DNA of 64,000 bases from contig NZ_JAUMUL010000005.1 of NCBI RefSeq assembly GCF_030530635.1, positions 15,119 through 79,118 of the forward strand, in the 5' to 3' direction. Each line of letters starts with the position of its first letter. The first letter of the stretch is position 1. The notes under the pieces were generated by a model that ran no database searches, was not told where the DNA came from, and saw only the letters and a program-made list of their open reading frames with translations. Source of the DNA: Actinomyces sp. Its GTDB lineage: Bacteria; Actinomycetota; Actinomycetes; Actinomycetales; Actinomycetaceae. The position numbers were made by a program, and so were the translations under genes. This document shows, one piece after another, positions 26,346-39,082 of the stretch.

Positions 26346-26911
26346 GGTTCATCCTTTAGTTCTGCAGGGGGTTCGGGGCGGCATTGGAGGCGATCTCCGG
26401 GCGGGGGTTCTCCCACCACGTTCTGAGCCCGGTCGGTCAGGGCCCGGGTCAGGGCGGCGGCGACACCGACAGGCACAAGGCCCGAGACGTCCCCGCCGTG
26501 GCGGGCGACGTCCTTAACCAGGGAGGAAGACACGTGGGCGTGGGTGGGTGCGGCGGCTAAGAAGAGGGTCTCGGGGGCGCCCAGCTCACGGTTGACCAGC
26601 GCCATGGGGATCTCGGCGTCGAAGTCGGAGCCGTTGCGCAGGCCCTTGACGATGGCGTCAGCACCCCGGTGCGCACAGAACTCCGCCAACAGGCCCGGGA
26701 TGACGGCGACCTCCACACCGGGCAGGTCGGCCAGAGCGATCCGGGCGAGTTCGACGCGCTGCTCAATACTGAACAGGCGGGATGCGTCCTTGGCCGCGTT
26801 ATGGGCGACACCGAGAATGACACGATCGAACAGGGTACCGGCGCGACGGACTACATCCACATGCCCGAGGGTTATGGGGTCGAAGGTTCCGGGATACACG
26901 GCAAGTGTCAC
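26342..26911 (-). CDS. coaD: Phosphopantetheine adenylyltransferase
   Basis: CoaD transfers AMP from ATP to 4'-phosphopantetheine, the penultimate step of coenzyme A synthesis. The protein begins MTLAVYPGTFDPITLGHVDV with the nucleotidyltransferase TxGH motif at 14-17. It also has VKGLRNGSDFDAEIPMALVNREL and a late motif HVSSSLVKDVARHGGDV, all standard. At 189 residues it is about 25 longer than most because of a Pro/Arg-rich C-terminal extension. It is the first gene of the run into sepIVA. Confidence 0.95.
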   Translation of the reverse strand: MTLAVYPGTFDPITLGHVDVVRRAGTLFDRVILGVAHNAAKDASRLFSIEQRVELARIALADLPGVEVAVIPGLLAEFCAHRGADAIVKGLRNGSDFDAEIPMALVNRELGAPETLFLAAAPTHAHVSSSLVKDVARHGGDVSGLVPVGVAAALTRALTDRAQNVVGEPPPGDRLQCRPEPPAELKDEP

Positions 26912-27042
26912 GCCGCGAGGCTAACGGATCGACTACGACGGGCGGGGGACGCGCGCCGGAATCGGCGAGTGGAGCGAGACTGCGATGCGGCGGAGCGGGC
27001 GCGGCGAAGCAGGTGTGCCCGCCTCGAGTGCCCTCGGCACCA

Positions 27043-30486
<3,444 letters not shown>

Positions 30487-30589
30487 CTAGCGGCAGCGGT
30501 ACCGCCCCGCCGGTCACTCGTTGCTCCCTGGCGTAGCGCCAAGCCTACTGGCAGCGACATGCAGTGGCGTAGCCGCGCGCCGCCCCTCA

Positions 30590-30626
30590 CCGAGGTCGGT
30601 CGCAATGACCATCGAGATCGGTCGTC
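30590..30626 (+). repeat. Dispersed CCGAGRTCGGT repeat, two units, 22-bp period
   Basis: CCGAGGTCGG starts at 30590 and TCGAGATCGG at 30612, 22 bp apart, upstream of lacZ and before the luxS remnant. This is a more diverged member of the family at 22422, 36557, 46891 and 57853. Confidence 0.55.
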
Positions 30627-30769
30627 GCCACGCATGCCAAGCTGGTTCGACACATGTCCGGAATCAACATAAACGCCGGAGCGCCCCGGCCCGGCAGCAC
30701 AACCGTATGATGCCAACGATCGTCGGGACTCGTCTGGGCACGGCAGGTCTGTTGGTGCTGATTCTGGAC

Positions 30770-31038
30770 ATGGAGTCTCTCAACCGCGACCACACCAGAT
30801 CGACTGGGGACCGGTCGGCTGCCAGACCGGCTTCTACGCACTCACGCTAGGGCTTGAGCCAGAAGAGTTCCTGCCGCTGCTGGAGGCGCCACGCCACGAC
30901 ATCCTTCAGACGACCGAGGTACCGGCTGCCGACGCAGTCCAGTGCGGGGCTCCCACCACTCACTTGAGACCGCCCGGCAAGCAGTCCGGAAGCTCCTCGG
31001 CCCGGGAGTGGGAAACCGTGTTCGCCGGCCAGATTTGA
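30770..31038 (+). pseudogene. luxS: Decayed luxS (S-ribosylhomocysteine lyase) remnant
   Basis: Three parts of LuxS survive in different frames. An ATG at 30770 gives MESLNRDHT, like the LuxS start (VESFxLDHT). From 30799 another frame gives IDWGPVGCQTGFYALTLG with the hallmark GCQTGFY, then EFLPLLEA, ILQTTEVPA and VQCG, the positions of two LuxS cysteines. From 30957 a third frame gives HSLETARQAVRKLL, like the LuxS C-terminal helix. The ~60 residues between DHT and the GCQTGFY block, which carry the metal-binding HxxEH, are deleted. The product cannot be active. The remnant ends 10 bp before the inverted-repeat element at 31048. Confidence 0.8.
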
Positions 31039-31047
31039 GTGGAGAAG

Positions 31048-31178
31048 TGTCCATCGGTGACCACTTTGACCTCCACCGGCGTATTGTCCGAATCGGAGTT
31101 GGCGTAGTTGCAAGGCTTTGAGGCAATTTCCTTTAGTTGCTAACAGCTCCTTTCCGCCAAAGTGGTCACCGATGGACA
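31048..31178. mobile_element. 131-bp element with perfect 21-bp inverted repeats
   Basis: The left arm 31048-31068 begins TGTCCATCGGTGACCACTTT and the right arm 31158-31178 is its exact reverse complement over 21 bp. The 89-bp interior is AT-richer than its surroundings and has no recognised gene. Ends of the TG...CA type and the size suggest a MITE or the collapsed remnant of an insertion sequence. A second element with ends beginning GTGTCCA lies at 6806-6930. It sits between the luxS remnant and rsmD. Confidence 0.6.
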
Positions 31179-31203
31179 TTCCTCGCCACTGTAGGCTCGC
31201 CCC

Positions 31204-31806
31204 ATGACCAGGATCGTGGCCGGGAGCGCGGGCGGACGTCGGATCGACGTGCCCGTGGGCGGCACCCGCCCCACCTCCGAGCGGGTGCGCGAGGCCCTGT
31301 TCGGCCGACTCGAGCACTACGGCGTCATCGACGGCGCGCGCGTGCTGGACCTGTGTGCCGGCTCCGGCGCACTCGGCCTGGAGGCCGCCAGCCGCGGCGC
31401 CACCGACGTAACCCTGGTGGACGCCTCGCGCCGCGCCACCCGCGTGTGTGACGCCAACGCCCGCGCTCTCGGCCTGCACGGCGTGCGCAGCGCCACGGCC
31501 AAAGTGGAGGCCTTCCTCGCCGGGGCCGCCGGGGCACCGGTGGACCTGGTCGTGCTCGATCCGCCCTACGACGTCGACGAGGCCACCCTGGCCGCGATGC
31601 TGACGGCGCTGCCCCGCCACCAGGACCCGTGGCTGGCGCCGGGCGCGGTGGTGGTAGTAGAGCGCTCCTCGCGCTCCCCCGAGCCGAAGTGGCCCGCGGG
31701 CCTGCGCCGCTTCTCCACCCGCAAGTACGGGGAGACCACGCTCTGGTTCGCCGAGCCCGACGACGACGCCACTGAAACCGGTGCCGCGGAGCCCACCGCG
31801 CACTGA
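31204..31806 (+). CDS. rsmD: 16S rRNA m2G966 methyltransferase
   Basis: RsmD methylates G966 of 16S rRNA using SAM. The 200-residue protein has the N-terminal RIVAGSAGGRRIDVP and RPTSERVREALFG, the SAM motif VLDLCAGSGALGLEAASRGA and the catalytic LDPPYD. The C-terminus is a short acidic extension. It faces recG convergently with 22 nt between stops. In many actinobacteria rsmD precedes coaD; here the two are separated by lacZ and the luxS region. Confidence 0.94.
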   Translation: MTRIVAGSAGGRRIDVPVGGTRPTSERVREALFGRLEHYGVIDGARVLDLCAGSGALGLEAASRGATDVTLVDASRRATRVCDANARALGLHGVRSATAKVEAFLAGAAGAPVDLVVLDPPYDVDEATLAAMLTALPRHQDPWLAPGAVVVVERSSRSPEPKWPAGLRRFSTRKYGETTLWFAEPDDDATETGAAEPTAH

Positions 31807-31828
31807 ACACCGACTCCGCCCCGCCCGC

Positions 31829-34147
31829 TTAGGACCGCTCCAGGTAGGCGCCCGCCTCCTCGTCCAGGCGGTCGGCGATGGCGGCCGCCAGGTCACGGTG
31901 CTCGGCCAACGTCGGGTCGGCCGCGAGGACATCCTCCGCCTGCGCCCGCGCCCGGGCGATCAGCGCGCCGTCGCGGCTCACGCGCAGCAGATCCAGGTCG
32001 CTGCGCCGCCCCGACTGGGCAGCACCGAGCACATTGCCCTCGCGACGCAATTCCAGGTCAGCCTCCGCCAGGCGGAAGCCGTCGCCGATGTCCCCGAAGG
32101 CCTTGAGCCGATGGTAGGCGGGAGACCCCACCTCCACGCCCGTCACCGCCACGCACACGGACTCGCGCTCGCCGCGCCCAACGCGCCCACGCAACTGGTG
32201 CAGCTGGGACAGCCCGAAGCGGTCCGCATCCAGGATCACCATCATGGAGGCCTCCGGCACATCCACGCCGACCTCCACCACAGTGGTGCTGACCAGCACA
32301 GGGGTGCGCCCGGAGGCGAAGTCCTCCATGGCGGCATCCTTCTCCGCAGCGGTCATCCGGCCGGTCAACACCCCAATTCCCACGCCCGCGAGCGCCGGCT
32401 CGTCGGTCAGGCGCTGCACCCAGTCGACGACAGCGGCAAGCGGCCGCGCCGGGGCGGTCTGCTCAAACGGCTCACCCGCCTCGTCCAGGAGTGCCACCGA
32501 CGGCGGTTCCGGCTCCTCCTGGTCGGCTCCGGCATCCTCGGAGTCGTCGACGTCGATGCGCGGGCAAACCACATACACGCGTCCGCCCGCGGCCACCTCC
32601 TCCGCGGCACGCGTCCAGATGCGCTCGACCCAGGGCTCCCGCTCCCAGGGCACCAGGCTGGTGGCAATCGGGCTGCGTCCACCGGGCAGCTCATCGAGCA
32701 CGGCGGTGTCCAGGTCCCCGAAGATGGTCATGGCAATGGTCCGCGGGATGGGAGTGGCGGTCATTACCAGCAGGTGGGGGGTGCGCTGGGCGCCGGTGGT
32801 CGGGTCGGTGACGCCGCCACGCTCGCGCAGCGCGTCACGCTGGGCGACGCCGAAACGGTGCTGCTCGTCGACGACTATGAGCCCCAGGAAGGGGATTTGC
32901 ACGGTCTGGGACAGCAGGGCGTGGGTGCCCACCACGATGGTCGGTTCCCCGCCCGCCAGTTCCGCCAACAGTTCGCGGCGCTGCGCGGGCGGAGTGGAGC
33001 CGGTCAGCAGGCGGACGCGGGTGGCGCGCTGTGCCCCGTCGAGCATGCCCGCGCGCGCGAGCGGACCGAGCAGGGCCTCCAGGGAGGCGCGGTGTTGGGC
33101 GGCCAGGATCTCGGTGGGAGCCAACAGGGCGGCCTGGCCGCCGCCCCCGACCACTTGCAGCATGGCGCGCAGGGCGACGAGAGTCTTACCGCTTCCGACG
33201 TCCCCCTGGAGCAGCAGCTGCATGGGTGCGGTGGAGTTAAGGGCATCGGAGATCTGTGCGCCGACGCGCGTCTGCCCGGCGGTGAGCGTGTACGGCAGGG
33301 CGGCGTCCAGATCGGACAATAGCGAGTCCGACCCGGGTATCGGCCAGGCGACGGCGGTGTGCTCGGAGGCATGCTGGATGCGCCGCTGCACCAGAGCCGC
33401 CTGCAGCACGAAAGCCTCCTCATGACGCAGACGACGACGGGCCACCCGCCATTGGGAGGCCTCCTCGGGTGTGTGCACCCACCGGTAAGAGGTCAGGGCG
33501 TCGACCAGCCCCTCGGCGATGCGCACCTGCTCTGGCAGTGGTTCGGGAACATCGCCCGGATCGACCTGATCCAGGACGGCGCGCACGGCCCGGGCCACCA
33601 TCCAGGAGGGCATGGCCTCGGTGGCCGGGTAGATGGGCATGGGGCGGGCCAGGAGCGCCTCGCGTTCGGCTTCGTCGAGTTCATCTAGGACCTGTAAGCG
33701 GGAGGCGGCCAGCTGTCGCCGGCCACGGTGCAGCCCCACCTTGCCACTGAGAAGCACGGTGGTTTCGGGGGCGAGCTGCTCGGCGCGGTGCCGCATCTGG
33801 CCGGGGTTGCCGAACATGACCAGATCCATGGTGGTCGCCCCATCGGTGACGGTGGCCTCCAGCAGGGCCGGCGGACGGCCGCCGCGGGTGCGTCGGGCGG
33901 CGGCGCGCACCACCTGCGCTTGGATGGTGGCCTGCTCGCCGTCCTTGAGGGTGCGCAGGTCGGTCAGGTCGCCCCAGGTGTCGTAGCGGCGCGGGAACAG
34001 GCGCAGCAGGCCGCGAGCTGTGGTCACGCCTTGCTTGGCCAACTGGTTGGCGGTGGCTCGGCCGATCAATCGGTCCAGCGGGCGGTCAAGCGGGGGGACG
34101 GCGCCGCGGGGGGCGCGCCTGGAGGCGCTGGTCGTGGTGGGTGCCAT
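31829..34147 (-). CDS. recG: ATP-dependent DNA helicase RecG
   Basis: RecG remodels stalled forks and Holliday junctions. The ~772-residue protein has an N-terminal wedge/OB domain (about 60-160, LLRLFPRRYDTW and VMFGNPGQ). Superfamily 2 helicase motifs follow: LLLQGDVGSGKT (Walker A), LLAPTEILAAQHR, VGTHALL, VVDEQHRFGVAQR (DEQH box), MTATPIPRT, VEVGVDVPEASMMVILDADRFGLSQLHQLRGRVGRG. The start is either ATG 34147 (preceded by GGGTGAG) or GTG 34156 overlapping the upstream stop; I chose the ATG. Confidence 0.96.
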   Translation of the reverse strand: MAPTTTSASRRAPRGAVPPLDRPLDRLIGRATANQLAKQGVTTARGLLRLFPRRYDTWGDLTDLRTLKDGEQATIQAQVVRAAARRTRGGRPPALLEATVTDGATTMDLVMFGNPGQMRHRAEQLAPETTVLLSGKVGLHRGRRQLAASRLQVLDELDEAEREALLARPMPIYPATEAMPSWMVARAVRAVLDQVDPGDVPEPLPEQVRIAEGLVDALTSYRWVHTPEEASQWRVARRRLRHEEAFVLQAALVQRRIQHASEHTAVAWPIPGSDSLLSDLDAALPYTLTAGQTRVGAQISDALNSTAPMQLLLQGDVGSGKTLVALRAMLQVVGGGGQAALLAPTEILAAQHRASLEALLGPLARAGMLDGAQRATRVRLLTGSTPPAQRRELLAELAGGEPTIVVGTHALLSQTVQIPFLGLIVVDEQHRFGVAQRDALRERGGVTDPTTGAQRTPHLLVMTATPIPRTIAMTIFGDLDTAVLDELPGGRSPIATSLVPWEREPWVERIWTRAAEEVAAGGRVYVVCPRIDVDDSEDAGADQEEPEPPSVALLDEAGEPFEQTAPARPLAAVVDWVQRLTDEPALAGVGIGVLTGRMTAAEKDAAMEDFASGRTPVLVSTTVVEVGVDVPEASMMVILDADRFGLSQLHQLRGRVGRGERESVCVAVTGVEVGSPAYHRLKAFGDIGDGFRLAEADLELRREGNVLGAAQSGRRSDLDLLRVSRDGALIARARAQAEDVLAADPTLAEHRDLAAAIADRLDEEAGAYLERS

Positions 34148-34152
34148 GGGTC

Positions 34153-35985
34153 TCACCCGATGGCGACTAGGACGTCGGGGCTCGCCTGGGCGCCGGCGTG
34201 TATGACAACCTCGATGGCGTCGGCGCTGCCGATTTGTCGCTCGGCGTAGCGGGCGACTGCTCCGGCGGCGACTGCGCCGACGTCGGGCAGGGCATCGCGG
34301 CCCAGAATGACGGTGACGAGTTCGTCATCCGGGCGCAGCGCCGCAGCCAGGACGGCGGCAACGGCATCGGTTTCAGCCTCCGCGCCGGAAAGCGCCGTAG
34401 TGCGCACGGCTGCGGCCACGCCGCCGGCACGGGTGGCCAGCTCGCCAAGTTCGGCGCGTTCACCCTGCCCGGCTACGGCTACGGCCGCCGCCAGGACCCG
34501 GGCCTCATCGTCGGTGTCGCACACCAGCAGGCGCACGCCGTCGGGGACGATGCGTGTGGTCTCGCCGCTACCGGCGCCCCGAACTGAGGAGACGGCGGAG
34601 CGGGCGGCCAGGAAGCGGGCGGCCTCGTGAGCATCCGTGGCGGCCTGTGGGTCACAGGGCAGGACAATGGTCTGGGCGGCGCCCAGGTCGCCGGCGGCGC
34701 GGACGATGCCGTCGCGTTCGGGGTTCAGCACCACGACGGCACCGGTGCGGGCGAACTGCTCAATGAGGCCGGGGGCGCGGGTGCAGGCGATCACCCCGAC
34801 GCCCCGCGCACCGCGCGACTCGGCGCCCGTGCCCTCCCGGCCGGCCTCGGGTTCGGCCCGCGGGCCACGGCGGGCGGCGAGGCGCTCGAATGAGACCACA
34901 CGCCCGTCTGCAGGGGTGGCGGTGGGCAGGGGCGGCTCGTCCGCCTCCCAGGCCGGAGCCAGGGCGAGGGCGGTCGGGTGCAGATGGTGGACGCACACCT
35001 GGCGGGCACGGCCGTGGCGGGGCAGGGCGGAGCGGGGAGTGTCGGTGTGGACATGAACCTGGTAAATGCCCACGCCGAGCGCGTCGGGGGTGCCGACCAC
35101 GCCCACGGAGTCTCCTATGGCCTCCAGGTCTTGGCGCAGGGCGGCAGCCTGGGCGGCGGTGGCCTCCAGCAGGTACATGACCTCGAACTCACCGGTGGAG
35201 AACGCCCCCTCGCCGTCACGGGCCCTGGCGCCGTGGGTGGCGCCGGCGACCAGGTCGTCAAGCATCTGGCGGGCAACATCCGTATAGGGCAGCGCGGTGG
35301 AGTCGGCGGCGCGCGAATCGGCCGCATCGACTCCATTGATGACGTCGGAAAGGCTGGTGTACATAAGCATCAGGGCGGCCCCGCCGGCGTCAACCGCTCC
35401 GTGCCCGAGGCCTGCCGTCTCGACCACGGACTCCTGGGCGCCGAAGGCCGCGGAGGCCGCGATGTTGGAGAGCGTCACCGGTGTGGCGGCGGTCGATTCC
35501 TTGAAGGCCGAGCGGGCACCTTCGGCGGCGTCCTTGGCGACCGTGAGCAGGGTGCCGGCCACAGGCCGCGAAACCGCGCTCCACGTGGTGGCGGCGATAC
35601 GCTCGTAGGCGTGGAGGAGTTCAACGGGGCGCAGCGCGGCGGGGTCGGGCGCCTCGGCACACACGTCCGCCAGCGCCGCCAGCACCTGTGAGATCAGCAG
35701 TCCGGAGTTGCCACGGGCGCCGCGTATGGCGCCATCAGCGGCGGCGCGGGCCGCCTGGGCCAGGTCGACCCCGGGCGGCAGCATCGCCAGCGCGTCGCAG
35801 GCGGAGCGGACGGTGAGCAGTACGTTGGTACCGGTGTCGGCGTCGGGCACGGGAAAGACGTTCAGGGAGTCGACCAGGTCGCGGGTGGACTCGGCCACCG
35901 TTCGGGCGGCGTCGAGCCAGGTGTGCAGCAGCGGCGCGGTGATGACGCGTGCGCCGGCGTGAACGGTGCCCGAGCGTTCTGCCAC
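34153..35985 (-). CDS. DAK2/DegV-linked kinase-like protein (FakA/YloV family)
   Basis: The 610-residue protein has an N-terminal DhaL (DAK2) domain with NVFPVPDADTGTN, which carries the metal/ATP aspartates, and ARGNSGLLISQ; a middle domain and a C-terminal DAK1_2-type domain follow. FakA homologues phosphorylate fatty acids bound to FakB (DegV) proteins; no DegV gene is in this window. The order rpmB / DAK2 gene / recG is widely conserved, with rpmB divergent as here. Alternative names are YloV or dihydroxyacetone kinase-like protein. Substrate not shown by sequence. Confidence 0.88.
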   Translation of the reverse strand: MAERSGTVHAGARVITAPLLHTWLDAARTVAESTRDLVDSLNVFPVPDADTGTNVLLTVRSACDALAMLPPGVDLAQAARAAADGAIRGARGNSGLLISQVLAALADVCAEAPDPAALRPVELLHAYERIAATTWSAVSRPVAGTLLTVAKDAAEGARSAFKESTAATPVTLSNIAASAAFGAQESVVETAGLGHGAVDAGGAALMLMYTSLSDVINGVDAADSRAADSTALPYTDVARQMLDDLVAGATHGARARDGEGAFSTGEFEVMYLLEATAAQAAALRQDLEAIGDSVGVVGTPDALGVGIYQVHVHTDTPRSALPRHGRARQVCVHHLHPTALALAPAWEADEPPLPTATPADGRVVSFERLAARRGPRAEPEAGREGTGAESRGARGVGVIACTRAPGLIEQFARTGAVVVLNPERDGIVRAAGDLGAAQTIVLPCDPQAATDAHEAARFLAARSAVSSVRGAGSGETTRIVPDGVRLLVCDTDDEARVLAAAVAVAGQGERAELGELATRAGGVAAAVRTTALSGAEAETDAVAAVLAAALRPDDELVTVILGRDALPDVGAVAAGAVARYAERQIGSADAIEVVIHAGAQASPDVLVAIG

Positions 35986-36151
35986 GCCTGTCCTCCCATG
36001 CGGTAGTGGGCCGAAGACCTACATCGACGCACCATCCGCTTCAGGATCGTGCTTGAACCGATGTGGATCCACTGGGATCAGAGTAGTGGGTGAGGTGTGA
36101 TCGCGCTTCAGGGCACGACCGGGCGTGTGCCCGAGCCCATACCCCGTCGGC

Positions 36152-36180
36152 TTGGGGCGGCGCACCGTTTCGGTTAAAGT
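36152..36180 (+). promoter_or_regulatory. Candidate rpmB promoter
   Basis: TTGGGG (36152-36157) and TAAAGT (36175-36180) are spaced 17 bp, about 95 bp before the rpmB GTG. The rest of the 36000-36274 gap between the divergent genes shows no other structure. Confidence 0.4.
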
Positions 36181-36274
36181 GCTGGGGTTGCCCGCGACCC
36201 GTGTCGCCGGGCGGTCGACCCGGCGCCGGGAAAAAGCCCGCGCGCTTACACCAAGAAGATTCAGGAGTGGAACC

Positions 36275-36466
36275 GTGGCTGCTGTGTGCGACGTCTGCGG
36301 CAAGGGCCCCGTCTTCGGCAAGAGCGTCTCGCACTCCCATGTGCGGACCAGCCGCCGGTGGAACCCGAACATTCAGCGTGTACGTGCTCTCGTGAACGGC
36401 ACCCCCAAGCGCCTCAACGTGTGCACGTCCTGCCTCAAGGCCGGCAAGGTGACGCGCAACATCTGA
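36275..36466 (+). CDS. rpmB: 50S ribosomal protein L28 (zinc-ribbon form)
   Basis: The 63-residue protein reads MAAVCDVCGKGPVFGKSVSH at the start and carries SRRWNPNIQ and LNVCTSCLKAGKV. Both CxxC pairs of the zinc-binding (C+) form are present. Actinobacteria often have a second, cysteine-free L28 under Zur control elsewhere. Translation starts on GTG at 36275, preceded by AGGAG. Confidence 0.97.
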   Translation: MAAVCDVCGKGPVFGKSVSHSHVRTSRRWNPNIQRVRALVNGTPKRLNVCTSCLKAGKVTRNI

Positions 36467-36556
36467 GCGCGTCCGGCTCGTCGGCAGGGCATCCGAGGCC
36501 GCCGTCCCGCACCCGCGGACGGCGGCCCTCTTTTCGCTCGGCCTCCTCGCCCCTCG

Positions 36557-36621
36557 CCGAGATCGGTAGAAGTGACGTACTGAGGTCGGTAGAAGTCACG
36601 CGCCCAGATCGGTTGATATGG
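36557..36621 (+). repeat. Dispersed CCGAGRTCGGT repeat, three units, 23-bp period
   Basis: Units start at 36557 (CCGAGATCGGTAGAAGTGAC), 36580 (CTGAGGTCGGTAGAAGTCAC) and 36603 (CCCAGATCGGTTGATATGG), each 23 bp apart. This is the longest member of the dispersed family and lies between the convergent rpmB and thiL. Confidence 0.8.
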
Positions 36622-36636
36622 CGGCAGGCCGGACAC

Positions 36637-37734
36637 CTAGGCGCGGAAGTGGTCCCAGCCGAACCGCTCGGGCACCCGTCCACCGACCCGCACGCCCGCC
36701 GACTCGCCCGCGCCCCGGGCGCGCACGACGCCGATCACCCGGGCTCCCTCCGGCAGCCGCCCGACCGCCGACGGCGGGAGTGCGGCGAGCATGCCGTGAT
36801 CCTCTCCGCCGGTCAGCACCCATTGGCGCGCCAGTTCCCGTGCGGCCACAGCATCGTGCCGAAGCAGGCCGGCGACCGGCTCCAGCACGACCAGATCGAC
36901 CGCCAGCCCCAATGCGTCCCGCCGGGCGTCCACGGCTCCCCCACCGCCGTCCAGGTCGGCAATATCCACGACGACGTCGCTGGCCCGGGCGATCCGGCCC
37001 GCGTCGCGCAGCAGCCCGTCGGAGACGTCCATCATGGCGGTGGCTCCGGCGTCGGCGAATGCGGGTCCATCCGCGAGAGGAGGCTCCGGCGCCCGGTAGA
37101 TGCGAAGACACTGGGCGGCGATCCCGGCGGCAGCATTCTTCGCGTCCCACTCATCGGCACGATCGTCGAAACCGGCTTGCAACAGCGCGAGCCCGGCGGC
37201 GGAACGCCCCAGCGTGCCCGCATGCACGACCAGGTCTCCGGGGCGAGCGCCCGACCGCAGTACGGGGCGGCGGCCATCCAGGTCTCCGTGAACGGTGACG
37301 GCGATGATCACCCGGTCCCCAACGCTCAGGTCGCCACCGACCACACCCGCCCCGGTACCGCGACAGGCGTCGGCGAAGCCACGAGCCAGATCCTGAACCC
37401 AGGCGACGGGGGTGGTGCGGGGCAGCACCAGACTGACCACGAGCGCCGTCGGCACCGCGCCCATGGCGGCGATGTCAGCCAGGTTCTGGGCGGCGGCGCG
37501 CGCTCCGACGTCGCGGGCGGTGGACCAGTCGGTGCGGAAGTGCTCGTCTTGGACAAGCACATCGGTGCTCACGCAGTAGCGGCCATCGGGGGCGCCGATG
37601 ACGGCGCAGTCATCCCCGGTGGGGACGATTGCCTGCGACGTGGAAGGCAGCAGTGGTGTGAAGGATGACAGCAGCGCCTCCTCCCCCAGGTCGGCGATTG
37701 CACGGGCCCCCGCGGCCGCCTCAGCGGTTGACAT
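36637..37734 (-). CDS. thiL: Thiamine-monophosphate kinase
   Basis: ThiL phosphorylates thiamine monophosphate to the active cofactor. The 365-residue protein shows the AIRS/ThiL motifs GDDCAVI, CVSTDVLVQDEHFRTDW, AAQNLADIAAMGA, GVVGGDLS, MDVSDGLLRDAGRIA and the late LTGGEDHGML. It overlaps the ddl end by 14 nt, so the two are co-translated. Its stop is followed by the three-unit repeat and convergent rpmB. Confidence 0.94.
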   Translation of the reverse strand: MSTAEAAAGARAIADLGEEALLSSFTPLLPSTSQAIVPTGDDCAVIGAPDGRYCVSTDVLVQDEHFRTDWSTARDVGARAAAQNLADIAAMGAVPTALVVSLVLPRTTPVAWVQDLARGFADACRGTGAGVVGGDLSVGDRVIIAVTVHGDLDGRRPVLRSGARPGDLVVHAGTLGRSAAGLALLQAGFDDRADEWDAKNAAAGIAAQCLRIYRAPEPPLADGPAFADAGATAMMDVSDGLLRDAGRIARASDVVVDIADLDGGGGAVDARRDALGLAVDLVVLEPVAGLLRHDAVAARELARQWVLTGGEDHGMLAALPPSAVGRLPEGARVIGVVRARGAGESAGVRVGGRVPERFGWDHFRA

Positions 37735-38932
37735 CTCGGGAGCGCTCCAACGCCAGTTCGATCAGCTCGGTGACCAGGTCGCGGTAGGCCAGCCCGGATA
37801 CCTGCCACATGTATGGGTACATGGAGAAGGGGGTGAAGCCGGGCATGGTGTTGACCTCGTTGACGATCGCCTCCCCGTCCGGGGTGAGGAAGAAGTCGAC
37901 CCGCGTCAGCCCCTCCCCGCCGATGGCGATGAAGGCCTCGGCGGCCCGGCGCATGAGCAGTTCGCGCGCCTCCGGGGCGATGCGTGCGGGGCAGACCATG
38001 GCGACGGCGTCGTGGGCCAGGTACTTGGTCTCGTAGTCGTAGAACTCGCCGGCGCCTTGGGCGGCGTCCATGACGATCTCGCCGGGCTCGGCCACGCGGG
38101 GGGCGTCATCACCATGTCCGGCAAGCACGGCCACCTCGATCTCGCGGCCGACGACGCCGGACTCGACCAACACCTTGGGGTCGACCTCGCGGGCGACCTC
38201 GATCGCCGCCTCCAGTCCGGACAGGTCCTCAACCCGGGTGATACCCAGGGAGGAGCCGGCACGGGCCGGCTTGACGAACAGAGGCCCCGAGAGTTCCGCG
38301 CAGGCGGCGAGGATGGTGGCCCTCTCCCGCCGCCACCGGTGCGGTTGGACGAGTACATGCGGGGCAGTGGGTATGCCGGCAGCGCGCAGCAGCACCTTGG
38401 TGACCTGCTTGTCCATGCCGGCCGCAGAGGCGAGCACGCCGCAGCCCACATAGGGCAGGTCCAGCATCTCCAGCATGCCCTGGATGGTGCCGTCCTCACC
38501 GTAGGGTCCGTGCAGCAGTGGTAGCACGACGTCAACGGAACCCAGCACCTCGGGGCCGGTGGGGGTGATGGCGGCGATATCTCCCCCGCCCAACCGCATG
38601 GCCAACTCTGCGCGCCCGAGTCCACCGGTGGTGATTTCCACCGGGGGACGGTCGTCGCTCAGGCGCAGCGCGTCCGGATCGTCGTCCACGAGCACCCACT
38701 GGCCCTGTTTCGTGATGCCTACGGGCAGCACGTCGTAGCGGTCCCGGTCGATGGCGTCCAGCACACCGGCAGCAGTGGCACAGGAGATGGTGTGCTCACC
38801 GCTGCGCCCGCCGAAGACGACGGCGACTCGTGGCTTACGCCGGTGATCGTTGGGCGGCGCCGATTGGGAGGAGGGCGCGGGATCCAGGCCTTCACCGGAA
38901 CTGGCTGCGCTTACTGGGTGGGAGGCAGACAT
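37721..38932 (-). CDS. ddl: D-alanine--D-alanine ligase
   Basis: Ddl makes the D-Ala-D-Ala dipeptide for peptidoglycan. The 403-residue protein has VVFGGRSGEHTISCATA, LLHGPYGEDGTIQG, the ATP-grasp segment KPARAGSSLGI, YDYETKYL and NEVNTMPGFTP. Tyr in the YETKYL region is the D-Ala (vancomycin-sensitive) form rather than the His of VanA-type ligases. About 35 residues at the N-terminus are Ser/Pro-rich and not part of the family. It precedes thiL with an overlap. Confidence 0.95.
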   Translation of the reverse strand: MSASHPVSAASSGEGLDPAPSSQSAPPNDHRRKPRVAVVFGGRSGEHTISCATAAGVLDAIDRDRYDVLPVGITKQGQWVLVDDDPDALRLSDDRPPVEITTGGLGRAELAMRLGGGDIAAITPTGPEVLGSVDVVLPLLHGPYGEDGTIQGMLEMLDLPYVGCGVLASAAGMDKQVTKVLLRAAGIPTAPHVLVQPHRWRRERATILAACAELSGPLFVKPARAGSSLGITRVEDLSGLEAAIEVAREVDPKVLVESGVVGREIEVAVLAGHGDDAPRVAEPGEIVMDAAQGAGEFYDYETKYLAHDAVAMVCPARIAPEARELLMRRAAEAFIAIGGEGLTRVDFFLTPDGEAIVNEVNTMPGFTPFSMYPYMWQVSGLAYRDLVTELIELALERSRDVNR

Positions 38933-39082
38933 GGTGCAACGCTACCGCGACAAGGCCGCAGCTACCGACTTGCTGCCGTGGCATCAATCGCAGCCAAGCT
39001 ACCTCCGCTTGTCGCTAACATCACCTAGATCTATTCCGTATGCTTAAGATCACATCCGGTTCGTCCGAGGTCAGGAGACGCC

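Noticed and set aside
30847..31932. 361-residue frame on the minus strand
   Set aside because: It runs antisense through rsmD, the inverted-repeat element and the luxS remnant; the similarity on the plus strand explains the region better.
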